The position numbers and the translations under genes are program-made. Below, in pieces: positions 1 to 8,047 of a stretch of DNA of 64,000 bases (positions within the stretch are counted from its first letter, which is position 1; every line of letters begins with the position of its first letter). Below the pieces are notes generated by a model that saw only the letters and a program-made list of their open reading frames with translations, searched no databases and was not told the DNA's origin. Source of the stretch: Cellvibrionales bacterium UBA4451. Lineage in GTDB: Bacteria > Pseudomonadota > Gammaproteobacteria > Pseudomonadales > Porticoccaceae. The DNA lies in contig DGPB01000016.1 of assembly GCA_002390285.1 (NCBI GenBank), positions 1 through 64,000 on the forward strand, given 5' to 3'.

Positions 1-27
1 GAAAAAAAATTTATCCCATGAAAGGAC

Positions 28-59
28 AAAAAAAACCCTAACGAGTATGAGTGTTAGGG
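28..59 (-). terminator. Rho-independent terminator of the sRNA
   Basis: Arms CCCTAAC (36-42) and GTTAGGG (53-59) enclose a 10-nt loop. Read leftwards the stem is followed by eight U residues (35-28). It lies some 240 bp beyond the polA stop, which suits a separate transcript better than the polA mRNA alone. Confidence 0.8.
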
Positions 60-131
60 CTTGCTTTGCTGTCGCTTGGGGGATTCTCAAGCGTTGCATC
101 TAGTTTGGGGAGAAAACAGCAATGTCGCTGA
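28..131 (-). ncRNA. Candidate small RNA in the ErsA/Spot 42 position, downstream of polA
   Basis: No ORF explains this stretch, but it has the parts of an sRNA gene read leftwards. A sigma-E-type promoter lies at 138-165, and a strong stem-loop with eight U residues ends it at 28-59. The predicted RNA is about 100 nt, starting near 131. It can fold a short 5' hairpin (arms 117-120 and 127-130), then an unpaired stretch with CUCCCC, then a hairpin (arms 73-78 and 88-93) whose loop carries CCCC, then the terminator. In Pseudomonas the sRNA ErsA lies just downstream of polA, is driven by the envelope-stress sigma factor and pairs through a C-rich segment; Enterobacteria carry Spot 42 there. Position, promoter class and exposed C-rich loops match ErsA; orthology is inferred, not shown by alignment. 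Confidence 0.68.
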
Positions 132-137
132 GAAAGA

Positions 138-165
138 TTAGGCACTGCGACTTGCGTAAAGTTCC
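138..165 (-). promoter_or_regulatory. Sigma-E/AlgU-type promoter of the sRNA
   Basis: On the minus strand the sequence reads GGAACTT (165-159), 16 nt, then CCTAA (142-138). The extracytoplasmic sigma factor RpoE/AlgU recognises about GAACTT-N16-TCTGA, so the -35 is perfect and the spacing ideal, with a slightly divergent -10. The start would fall near 131. Confidence 0.65.
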
Positions 166-300
166 GATACTTCATAAAAATAATTTAATATTTTTTTATT
201 CTAACCATCAAAAAATCTGCATCTATTTGTTTTTTATAGGATTATATTTTTATATAACCTGCCGACTTCATTCCTGAGAATCGCTGAAACAGCCCAATAG

Positions 301-3024
301 CTAGTGCGCTTCATCCCAATTATCCCCAACACCGATGTCCACCACCAGCGGTACATCAAGCCTTGCTGCACCCGCCATACAATCCTTAAGTCCGTCCATC
401 ACGGTATCCAGCTCGGCTTCCGGCACGTCCAGCACCAACTCATCGTGAACCTGCATAATAACCTGGGCTTTCAGCTCAGACGCTGTCAGCCAGTGATCAA
501 CCTCTATCATGGCTAACTTGATGATGTCTGCGGCCGTACCTTGCATAGGTGCATTAATAGCGGTGCGTTCGGCGGCTTGGCGTCGCATTCCATTGCTCGA
601 TCTTATTTCTGGAAGATAAAGTCGCCGGCCATACAACGTTTCCACAAAACCCGACTCTGCAGCATTACTGCGAATATTATCCATGTAGGTCTTCACGCCG
701 GGATAACGATCAAAATAAAGATCTATATATTCCTGAGCCTCCTTTCGCCCAATATGAAGCTGGCGAGCTAGTCCAAATGCTGACATGCCATACATCAGGC
801 CGAAGTTAATAGCCTTGGCGCTGCGCCGCTGATCTATTGAAACCTCTTCCAGTGATACCCCAAACACCTCAGAAGCAGTTGCCTGATGCACATCTAGACC
901 TTGTGAAAAAGCATCTGTTAGGCCTTTATCCTGAGACAGGTGCGCCATAATTCGCAATTCTATCTGCGAATAATCTGCCGCCACGATTTTGCTGCCTTTA
1001 GACGCGATAAACGCCTGACGAATGCGACGCCCTTCTGCAGTTCGTACCGGTATATTTTGTAAGTTTGGATCTGATGAAGACAAACGCCCCGTGGCAGTAA
1101 CGGCTTGATGGTAAGAGGTATGAACCCTACCCGTGGTAGGATTGACCATCCCCGGTAGTTTGTCTGTGTAAGTAGATTTCAGCTTGGACAGGCTGCGATG
1201 CTCAAGCAATATTTTTGGCAATGGATAGTCCAGCGCCAATTCCTGTAAAACCTCTTCCTTGGTGGAAGGTGCCCCTTTTGCCGTTTTTTTCAATACCGGA
1301 ATATTCAACTTCTCAAAGAGAATCTGTCCCAATTGCTTAGGTGATGCCAGATTAAACTCTTCCCCCGCGAGGTCATAGGCTTGCTGTTCCAGCTCACCAA
1401 GCCGCGTCCCAAGCTCAAGACTTTGCTTATGAAGTAAGTCTGCACTTACTATCGCTCCCGTTCTTTCTATCTTTGAGAGCACCGGTACCAAGGGAACTTC
1501 TATGCTATCGAATACCCGCTTCAGACCCTCGCTTTCCTGTAATTTCGGCCAGAGTACTTGGTGTAGCCTCAGAGTGATGTCCGCATCTTCCGCAGCATAG
1601 GGTGCAGCGTCCTCAATGGCTATTTGATTAAATGTTAGCTGCCCCGCTCCCTTTCCGGCTATATCTTCGAAATGAATCGTTTTTTCATCCAGATATTTGA
1701 GCGCTAAGGTGTTCATGTCATGTCGGCTGCCAACGGAGTCCACAACATAGGATTCCAACATGGTGTCGAAGCGGATCCCTCGCAACGTAATGCTGTGATT
1801 GGCCAATACACTCATATCGTATTTCAGATTCTGTCCGAGCTTTGCTACAGCAGAATCTTCCAGCAACGGCTTCAGTTTTGCCAAAACGTCATCGCGATTA
1901 AGTTGCTCAGGGGCGCCCAAATAGTCATGAGCAAGCGGTACGTAGGCTGCCTCATGGGGTGATACCGAAAAAGATACGCCCACTATCCTTGCCTGCATGT
2001 AATCTAAACTGGTGGTTTCGGTATCAAAGGCAAAGAAATCGGCTTGTTTCAATTTTTCCAACCACCGCTCCAACTCTGCCTCAGTGAGGATCGTTTGGTA
2101 GTCTTTTTCTACCTGCTCAGGGACAACTGAAACCGGCACCTTACTACCCGCCTCCAACAACTCCTCCGTCCAAGCTTTAAGTTCCAGTTTGCGAAACCAG
2201 CTAAGGAGTCTGTTGTTGTCCGGCTCGCCGTTAACGAGACTATCCGCTCCCTGAGCAAGCGCCACATCGGTTTTAATCGTCGCAAGTAAGTAGGAAAAAT
2301 CTGCCTGTTCTCGATATTCTGCGAGTTTTTCAGGCATTTTTTTTGCGCCCCGAAACCCTAAGTCTCGCACCTTTTCTAAATCGGAATAAAGGGGCTCAAG
2401 TCCACCGATACCTTGCAGCATAGCCAGAGCCGTTTTCTCTCCCACCCCCGGAACACCGGGGATGTTGTCTGACTTGTCACCAATTAATGCTAGGTAGTCG
2501 ATAATCAGTTCTGGTGGCACACCAAATTTATCAATCACGCCCTGTCGGTCCAGAATGGTCTCCGTCATGGTGTTGACTAGGCTGACATGCTCGCCAACCA
2601 ACTGAGCCATGTCCTTATCTCCCGTAGATATCACCACATCTCGCTGTTTGGCGGCAGACTCCAGCGCCAAAGTGCCAATAACGTCATCGGCCTCTACACC
2701 GTCCACCATCAATAGGGGCAAACCCATGGCTCGGATTATTTCGTGAATAGGTTCTATTTGCTGACGTAATTCATCTGGCATCGGTGGCCGGTGGGACTTG
2801 TACTCAGCGTACAACTCGTCACGAAAGGTCTTACCTTTGGCATCAAACACCACGACTACAGGGCTATTCGGGTAGTCTTTTACCATTCTGCGCATCATCG
2901 CTATAACACCCTTTACAGCACCGGTAGGTAAACCCGTGGAGGTGGTAAGTGGCGGCAGCGCATGAAAGGCCCGATATAGATAAGAGGACCCATCTACCAA
3001 TACCAGCGGTGTATTATTTGTCAT
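301..3024 (-). CDS. polA: DNA polymerase I
   Basis: Polymerase for Okazaki-fragment maturation and repair synthesis, 907 aa, normal for gammaproteobacteria. All three domains are present. The N-terminal 5' nuclease has its acidic motifs (EADD near 112, TGDKDMAQL near 135, GDKSDNIPGVPGVGEKT near 180-200). The 3'-5' exonuclease looks active: DTE near 335, KYD near 405 and EDAD near 480. Polymerase motifs A (AADYSQIELR), B (RRSAKAINFGLMYG) and C (VHDELVLDV near 860) are intact. The ATG at 3024 is divergent from the thrB-like gene. The candidate sRNA follows downstream, as in Pseudomonas and enterics. Confidence 0.97.
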   Translation of the reverse strand: MTNNTPLVLVDGSSYLYRAFHALPPLTTSTGLPTGAVKGVIAMMRRMVKDYPNSPVVVVFDAKGKTFRDELYAEYKSHRPPMPDELRQQIEPIHEIIRAMGLPLLMVDGVEADDVIGTLALESAAKQRDVVISTGDKDMAQLVGEHVSLVNTMTETILDRQGVIDKFGVPPELIIDYLALIGDKSDNIPGVPGVGEKTALAMLQGIGGLEPLYSDLEKVRDLGFRGAKKMPEKLAEYREQADFSYLLATIKTDVALAQGADSLVNGEPDNNRLLSWFRKLELKAWTEELLEAGSKVPVSVVPEQVEKDYQTILTEAELERWLEKLKQADFFAFDTETTSLDYMQARIVGVSFSVSPHEAAYVPLAHDYLGAPEQLNRDDVLAKLKPLLEDSAVAKLGQNLKYDMSVLANHSITLRGIRFDTMLESYVVDSVGSRHDMNTLALKYLDEKTIHFEDIAGKGAGQLTFNQIAIEDAAPYAAEDADITLRLHQVLWPKLQESEGLKRVFDSIEVPLVPVLSKIERTGAIVSADLLHKQSLELGTRLGELEQQAYDLAGEEFNLASPKQLGQILFEKLNIPVLKKTAKGAPSTKEEVLQELALDYPLPKILLEHRSLSKLKSTYTDKLPGMVNPTTGRVHTSYHQAVTATGRLSSSDPNLQNIPVRTAEGRRIRQAFIASKGSKIVAADYSQIELRIMAHLSQDKGLTDAFSQGLDVHQATASEVFGVSLEEVSIDQRRSAKAINFGLMYGMSAFGLARQLHIGRKEAQEYIDLYFDRYPGVKTYMDNIRSNAAESGFVETLYGRRLYLPEIRSSNGMRRQAAERTAINAPMQGTAADIIKLAMIEVDHWLTASELKAQVIMQVHDELVLDVPEAELDTVMDGLKDCMAGAARLDVPLVVDIGVGDNWDEAH

Positions 3025-3137
3025 CTATAGCAGCCTAAAAAGAACAGATTTTGAGGGGGCCAAGCATAGCGCAATTTGTTTCATTTGAGCCAACAAGGAG
3101 GTACTCTTTACTCAGAAATACTGATGGTGAATCAAGC

Positions 3138-4106
3138 ATGGTCTCTTTTCAAACAACGGATATAAACAACCTGCAGACATTTTTAAGTCAGTACGCGCTA
3201 GGCGATGCCGACCGCATTGACACCACCTACACTGCTCGCACTCACCACACCTGTCGGTTTCAATTAATTAGTCCTGGATCAACAACGCCTAGTCTCTTTT
3301 TGCTTGTTGCCGTAGAACCCGCTGCCGAAGAGCGCTTACTATTTTGTTCATCCCTCATTGAGTATATTCATAGTCAAGGGCTGCCCGTCACACCGTGCCT
3401 ACACAACAAGAAAAATTCCTATATATCCCTATTTGGTGACTCTCCGGCGCTTCTTTTTAAACTTCCCGACGGCCAACCACCAAGTCCTAGAAAAATTACC
3501 AGTTGTCAGGAGATTGGTGCTTTTTTGGGGAAGATGCATGCTAAATCTGCTTATTTTTCAACAACCTACGGAAACCCTCGTAGCCTAGTATGGCTTAATT
3601 TGGCGGCAGAAGAATTGCTACCCCAACTTTCAACTGGTGATGCTGCGCTTTTAAGTGAGCAGCTCGCCCGCTTCAAACATACTATTGAAAGAGATCCTGA
3701 TTTACCTAGTGGACCTTTGATTGGCAGCCTTTTTAAAGACCAGCTGTTCTTCAAGGAAGATTCCTTACAGGCAGTCACGGGGTTTTATTTTTGCTGTACC
3801 GACTGGTTACTTTTAGATGTGGCCCAAGCAGTTAACGAGTGGTGCTGTGATGAACAGGGTGAACTCGACCAACAGCTCACCAAAGCGCTACTTTGTGCCT
3901 ACCACGCGGAGAGGCCTTTTACTCCCTGTGAAAACCAATACTGGCAGGATATGCTTTGCTTTTCGGCCACACGTTTTTGGGTATCTCGTCTGTTAACATC
4001 ATTAATAACAGACCAAGTAGATTCTCCTTCAGTGAAACATGCCCCTGAGGAATATAAACAAAAATTACGCCGACGAATTACAGGCTACTGCCCTCTACCC
4101 AGCTAA
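3138..4106 (+). CDS. Homoserine kinase (ThrB type II) homologue lacking catalytic residues
   Basis: A 322-aa protein of the aminoglycoside-phosphotransferase fold, related to the Pseudomonas-type homoserine kinase that also lies beside polA. Family-like segments run throughout (FLSQYALGD at the N-terminus, GLPVTPCL, GAFLGKMHAKS, LLLDVAQAVNEWC). The catalytic core is altered. The HxDxxxxN loop reads IGSLFKDQ, so the catalytic Asp is Ser and the metal-binding Asn is Gln. The following IDFY metal motif reads TGFY, so that Asp is Gly. The usual nucleotide-loop ENSN stretch is also gone. I infer a pseudoenzyme or a changed activity. A TTG at 3051 gives a longer frame, but the ATG at 3138 matches family length. 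Confidence 0.75.
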   Translation: MVSFQTTDINNLQTFLSQYALGDADRIDTTYTARTHHTCRFQLISPGSTTPSLFLLVAVEPAAEERLLFCSSLIEYIHSQGLPVTPCLHNKKNSYISLFGDSPALLFKLPDGQPPSPRKITSCQEIGAFLGKMHAKSAYFSTTYGNPRSLVWLNLAAEELLPQLSTGDAALLSEQLARFKHTIERDPDLPSGPLIGSLFKDQLFFKEDSLQAVTGFYFCCTDWLLLDVAQAVNEWCCDEQGELDQQLTKALLCAYHAERPFTPCENQYWQDMLCFSATRFWVSRLLTSLITDQVDSPSVKHAPEEYKQKLRRRITGYCPLPS

Positions 4107-4109
4107 CCT

Positions 4110-5027
4110 TTACTTCCTCTCTAGGCATTCCGTAAACGTTTCTGTAAATCGACTAAAAAACTGCAGATAGCTGTCCTTCGTTAAGGCCACGTCTCTTCCC
4201 ATCAAGTCTAGCTCTGCCCGATTAGCGTCTAGCTGTGTGGCCAACTGCATGGATGACTTATTATTTAACTGTGGCTCACTGAAGATACAAGTTACCTTGT
4301 CACCCATTGCGATTATCTCACCATAATGCCTGGCACCCTGAGCAACCCCACCGGCCAACTGTATTGTAGCCAGTTGGTTTAACCCGTAATAATCAACAAA
4401 GTGCCCATACCCATCATGGCTCACCACAAACCCATTTTCTTTTACCAGCCCAAGGCGTTCTTTGTTAATTGAATCTATCTCATTAATTTTTCTAATGAAT
4501 TCATAGGTATTTTTCTCAAAAAGCCGACCTTTTTCTGGGTATTTCTCTATCAATGTCGCTGCAATCGCCTCTACTGCAACTAAACTATTTCTTGGGTTGA
4601 GCCAGAGATGAGGATCTCTGGTATGTGCCTTATGCCCACCCTCATGCTCATCCCCATTGATTGACTCCTCTGGCCACTGAAGAGAAGCCAAACCAGTTAA
4701 CTGTAGCTGCTTATCTACGGGTACTGACGTTAGCGATTTTACCAATACACCCTCTAGCTCAGGCCCCACCCAAACAACCAAGTCGGCATTTCTGACTTTT
4801 CTGATATCCGAAAACTTCAAGGTATAGTCGTGGGGAGATATATTTGCTCCAAGCAATACATCGACAGCAAGCTGATCACCAACGACGGCCTTTATCAGCA
4901 TGGCAACGGGTTTGATCGATGCCAGTACAGCAGGCTGTGATGATGCCGACGCTGGTAACGTGACCAAGACCATCGCCATAAAAAATGCACTACATAATTT
5001 ATACACTATTAACCAACCTTTAAACAT
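4110..5027 (-). CDS. znuA: Zinc ABC transporter, periplasmic zinc-binding protein
   Basis: A 305-aa cluster A-I solute-binding protein that captures Zn(II) in the periplasm for ZnuBC. It has an N-terminal signal peptide with likely cleavage after PASA near residue 29. Expected ligands are visible: His in NISPHDYT, His in DPHLWLNP, His in VSHDGYGH, and an acidic residue in IFSEPQ. A short His/Asp-rich loop (DEHEGGHKAHTRDPH) precedes the second ligand, as is typical of zinc rather than manganese members. It is divergent from zur-znuC-znuB with a palindromic Zur-like site just upstream, so zinc repression is expected. Confidence 0.93.
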   Translation of the reverse strand: MFKGWLIVYKLCSAFFMAMVLVTLPASASSQPAVLASIKPVAMLIKAVVGDQLAVDVLLGANISPHDYTLKFSDIRKVRNADLVVWVGPELEGVLVKSLTSVPVDKQLQLTGLASLQWPEESINGDEHEGGHKAHTRDPHLWLNPRNSLVAVEAIAATLIEKYPEKGRLFEKNTYEFIRKINEIDSINKERLGLVKENGFVVSHDGYGHFVDYYGLNQLATIQLAGGVAQGARHYGEIIAMGDKVTCIFSEPQLNNKSSMQLATQLDANRAELDLMGRDVALTKDSYLQFFSRFTETFTECLERK

Positions 5028-5033
5028 TACGCT

Positions 5034-5045
5034 ATATTATAATAT
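5034..5045. promoter_or_regulatory. Candidate Zur operator
   Basis: A perfect 12-bp palindrome ATATTATAATAT starts 7 bp upstream of the znuA start codon. It resembles the AT-rich core of gammaproteobacterial Zur boxes (GTTATAATATAAC-like). A weaker related element, AATAACATTATATT, lies at 5194-5207 over the zur promoter. Assignment rests on similarity and position. Confidence 0.5.
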
Positions 5046-5168
5046 TTATTAAAACCGCAACTTAAACTTCAAACACACTATTTTGCAACTATATACCAAA
5101 TAGTAAGATTGAAGCCCTAATTTTTTACCAACAAAACCAGTAACACTGGCCAAGCAACGCCAATATTC

Positions 5169-5196
5169 TTGCGAACCACCACCATTGCTATAGAAT
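5169..5196 (+). promoter_or_regulatory. Candidate sigma-70 promoter for zur-znuC-znuB
   Basis: TTGCGA (5169-5174), 16-nt spacer, TAGAAT (5191-5196), about 30 bp before the zur ATG. The possible second Zur half-site overlaps the -10, which would allow autoregulation. Confidence 0.4.
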
Positions 5197-5225
5197 AACA
5201 TTATATTTTGCACGAGGCCGCTTAC

Positions 5226-5738
5226 ATGCTGACAAACTCCCGTCTCGCCTATCATTCTCATGACCACAAACGCTGTATTCATGCTGCATTAACTCGAGCA
5301 AAGACACTCTGCGATGCCGGTCACGTGCGCTTCACACCTATACGCGAAGCCGTACTAAGAACTATTTGGGCCAGCCACCGCCCACTTGGGGCTTATGATA
5401 TTGTAGATCACATGGCGTTGGACGCAGCCTCAGGGAAACGTATTCTGGCACCGACTGTTTATCGCTCCATTGAGTTTCTACTGGAACAAGGGCTGATTCA
5501 CCGCATTGCCACACTCAATGCCTATATTGGCTGCCCCTTTCCCGGCAATCATCACAGCGATTTTTTTCTGATCTGCCGTGAATGTGGTTCGGCTGCCGAG
5601 TGCAGCGCCGACCCATTAAATATAGCCATTGAACAAACTGCAAAGAGGGCACACTTCAAAGTGGAATCCCAAATGATAGAGATAGCGGGTCTTTGCCCTG
5701 AGTGCCAACCAGACAATCAACAAGGTTGCGAACAATGA
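5226..5738 (+). CDS. zur: Zinc uptake regulator, Fur family
   Basis: A 170-aa Fur-family repressor that senses Zn(II) and represses zinc uptake. The winged-helix half contains RFTPIREAVL and APTVYRSIEFLLEQGLIHRI. The C-terminal half has the structural-zinc cysteines CREC and CPEC and metal-site histidines in GNHHSDFF. The ATG at 5226 has GAGG at 5214-5217, 8 nt upstream; a TTG at 5208 gives six extra residues but is less likely. The stop overlaps the znuC start as ATGA, indicating translational coupling. The location beside znuA and znuCB identifies it as Zur rather than Fur. Confidence 0.93.
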   Translation: MLTNSRLAYHSHDHKRCIHAALTRAKTLCDAGHVRFTPIREAVLRTIWASHRPLGAYDIVDHMALDAASGKRILAPTVYRSIEFLLEQGLIHRIATLNAYIGCPFPGNHHSDFFLICRECGSAAECSADPLNIAIEQTAKRAHFKVESQMIEIAGLCPECQPDNQQGCEQ

Positions 5739-6499
5739 GCAGGGCGCTGGTTGAACTACAGGGTATCAGTAAGCGGTTCAATGACGTAACCGTCCTCTCC
5801 GGTGTCGATCTTCGCCTAGAGCCTGAACAAATTCTTACCCTGATTGGCCCCAATGGAGCAGGCAAAACCACCTTGGTCAAAATTGTACTCGGGCTTCTAA
5901 AAGCTGATGAGGGCCAAGTGTCCCGCCACCCGGAACTTCGAATCGGCTATATGCCACAGAAACTCCATATTGATCCCACATTGCCAGTAACGCTAGGAAG
6001 GTTTTTGAAACTTGCCGAACCCGATTTGGCTTTGTGTCGTAACGCGTTAAAAGAGGTGGGTATAGAAAAAATGATGAGCCTCCCCCTGCAATCCCTCTCA
6101 GGTGGAGAGATGCAGCGGGCACTCCTAGCTCGCGCAATTTTACGTAAGCCCAATATTCTGGTCTTGGATGAACCCGTGCAGGGTGTTGATGTAGCGGGGC
6201 AGGAGGCTCTTTATCGGCTTATTGGTCAACTCCGTGACCGGCTTCACTGTGGCGTGCTAATGGTGTCTCACGACTTACACCTAGTGATGTCCGCTACTGA
6301 CGAAGTCGTTTGTCTAAATCAACATATTTGTTGTCACGGACATCCCGACCAAGTCAGCAACAACCCCGCTTTTCTTGAGCTTTTTGGTTCAAAAACCGCA
6401 CCCTACACTCACAACCATGATCATCATCACGATTTACATGGCGAAGTGATTGGCGATGAGCCAAAAACCCCTCTTTCAAACGGGTGCCAACATGATTGA
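5735..6499 (+). CDS. znuC: Zinc ABC transporter ATP-binding protein
   Basis: A 254-aa cytoplasmic ATPase of the ZnuABC importer. Walker A is GPNGAGKTT, the ABC signature is LSGGEMQR, and Walker B is ILVLDEP, with a downstream switch His in VSHDLH. The C-terminus carries a His-rich tail (HNHDHHHDLHG) like other ZnuC proteins. The start at 5735 overlaps the zur stop, and the gene overlaps znuB by 8 nt, so the three genes form one operon. Confidence 0.95.
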   Translation: MSRALVELQGISKRFNDVTVLSGVDLRLEPEQILTLIGPNGAGKTTLVKIVLGLLKADEGQVSRHPELRIGYMPQKLHIDPTLPVTLGRFLKLAEPDLALCRNALKEVGIEKMMSLPLQSLSGGEMQRALLARAILRKPNILVLDEPVQGVDVAGQEALYRLIGQLRDRLHCGVLMVSHDLHLVMSATDEVVCLNQHICCHGHPDQVSNNPAFLELFGSKTAPYTHNHDHHHDLHGEVIGDEPKTPLSNGCQHD

Positions 6500-7271
6500 T
6501 GTACTTCTCTATGCTGCACTTGCCGGACTGGGTGTCGCTGCTGTCACAGGTCCCTTGGGTGCTTTTATTGTCTGGCGACGTATGGCTTATTTCGGCGACA
6601 CGCTGGCTCACTCCTCATTGCTGGGTGTTGCTCTCGCATTGTTTCTTTCAATCAGCCCAACCCTTTCTGTCATTGCCATATGCCTGGTACTAGCACTAAT
6701 TCTCGTCGTTCTACAGCAGCAACAAACGTTAGCATCAGACACCTTACTTGGCATTCTCTCTCACACCTCGTTGGCCGTCGGCTTAGTTGCCATGGCGCTG
6801 ATGCCTGAGGTCAAAGTTGATTTGCTGAGCTTATTATTTGGTGATTTGCTCACTGTCAATATCAATGATGTACTCACGATTTATGCCATCAGTGCCGTCA
6901 CTATTCTGCTATTGCTCAAGCTATGGAAGCCCCTGCTAGCGATGACTATTCACGAAGAATTGGCAAAAGTGGAGGGCATTCCCGTCACGGCCGTCCGCAC
7001 TGCATTTATGCTAATGATAGCTTTAGAAATAGCCATTGCCATGAAGGTAGTCGGGGTCCTCTTAATTACCGCCCTGCTGGTGATTCCTGCCGCTACCGCA
7101 CGCCGCTTTTCACAGACGCCTGAGCAGATGGCTATTTTTGCTAGCCTTATCGGTTGTCTTGCGGTGATTTTAGGCCTCGGCGCATCTTGGTTTATCGACA
7201 CACCGGCAGGACCATCCATTGTCTTAAGTGCAGGCCTGTTATTTTTGATGTCATTGAGCAAAAAGAACTAG
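6492..7271 (+). CDS. znuB: Zinc ABC transporter permease
   Basis: A 259-aa inner-membrane permease of the ABC-3 family with about eight hydrophobic segments. Family features include GPLGAFIVWRRMAYFGDTLAHSSLLG near the N-terminus and the ALLVIPAATARR segment in the C-terminal half. The ATG at 6492, 8 nt inside znuC, is preferred over a TTG at 6450 because family proteins begin just before the first membrane helix. It is last in the zur-znuC-znuB operon and converges on the sco gene. Confidence 0.94.
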   Translation: MIDVLLYAALAGLGVAAVTGPLGAFIVWRRMAYFGDTLAHSSLLGVALALFLSISPTLSVIAICLVLALILVVLQQQQTLASDTLLGILSHTSLAVGLVAMALMPEVKVDLLSLLFGDLLTVNINDVLTIYAISAVTILLLLKLWKPLLAMTIHEELAKVEGIPVTAVRTAFMLMIALEIAIAMKVVGVLLITALLVIPAATARRFSQTPEQMAIFASLIGCLAVILGLGASWFIDTPAGPSIVLSAGLLFLMSLSKKN

Positions 7272-7332
7272 AGGAAGAACGGGGCAGGGTGCTCAGAATA
7301 TAAACTCAGCAAACAAGTCGTCTGCCAAAAAA

Positions 7333-7989
7333 TTACTGAGTAAATGTTGCCCTAATTGATTGCCAAGCCAACCGCATATTTTTCTCTTCAAATGGCGGTT
7401 TGAAAAACCCGTGGTAGTGACCGTAAGGATTAATAAGAACCATATTGGCCCCGTGATCAATTGTATAATCACCGTTCTCTAGCTCAACCTTACTAAAAGC
7501 CACGTTGAGCTCTGCTGCCAATTTCATTAATACATACTGATTACCCGTCGCACCGACAAAATCAGAATTGAAATAGGGGACATATTGGGAGAGCTTCTCC
7601 GCGGTATCACGCTCCGGATCCAGTGATACCAGTACAATTTGTAATTGCTCCCTCTCCTCAGACTCCAACCCTTCATACATTTTTGCCGCTGCAGCCATCG
7701 TCGTGGGGCAAATATCCGGGCAATGGGTAAAACCAAAAAACAACAAGCTCCATTTGCCAACAAGCTCTGCTGAACCAAAGGGCTGACCTCGGTGATCCGT
7801 TAATTCAAACTCACTGAATTTTCGAGGTGTTTGAAGTAGTACGGCACCATTTTCTCGCAGCTCATGAACATTAAGAATGCGAGGCTGATTAATTTTGTGG
7901 ATAAACCCGGCCAACACAAGGGTAACAAATACACAGATGCTCACTATTGTGAGGCGAATACTTCGCTTGCTACTCTGATTATCTACCAT
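7333..7989 (-). CDS. SCO1/SenC copper chaperone for cytochrome oxidase
   Basis: A 218-aa membrane-anchored thioredoxin-fold protein that delivers copper or maintains CuA-site thiols on cytochrome oxidase subunit II. One N-terminal membrane helix is followed by the CxxxC copper motif (THCPDICPTT) and the distal ligand His in IDHGANMVLINP. The ATG at 7989 is preferred over 7995 because GGAG ends six bases before it and would abut the earlier ATG. It is the last gene of the leftward SURF1-ctaA-ctaB-sco group, the usual arrangement in Pseudomonas-like cox clusters. Confidence 0.92.
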   Translation of the reverse strand: MVDNQSSKRSIRLTIVSICVFVTLVLAGFIHKINQPRILNVHELRENGAVLLQTPRKFSEFELTDHRGQPFGSAELVGKWSLLFFGFTHCPDICPTTMAAAAKMYEGLESEEREQLQIVLVSLDPERDTAEKLSQYVPYFNSDFVGATGNQYVLMKLAAELNVAFSKVELENGDYTIDHGANMVLINPYGHYHGFFKPPFEEKNMRLAWQSIRATFTQ

Positions 7990-8047
7990 GCTCATCTCCT
8001 TTTTTCTTGGTTAACTCATCAGCAGGAAGTACCGCTCTTGGGTGATC

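Noticed and set aside
5049..5282. 77-aa minus-strand ORF between znuA and zur
   Set aside because: It overlaps the zur promoter and the zur 5' end on the opposite strand and resembles no family.
5322..5327. CACGTG cores at 5322, 12170, 27450, 37693 and 62684 as possible parS sites
   Set aside because: Flanking bases do not match the 16-bp palindrome; only the two copies in recF do.
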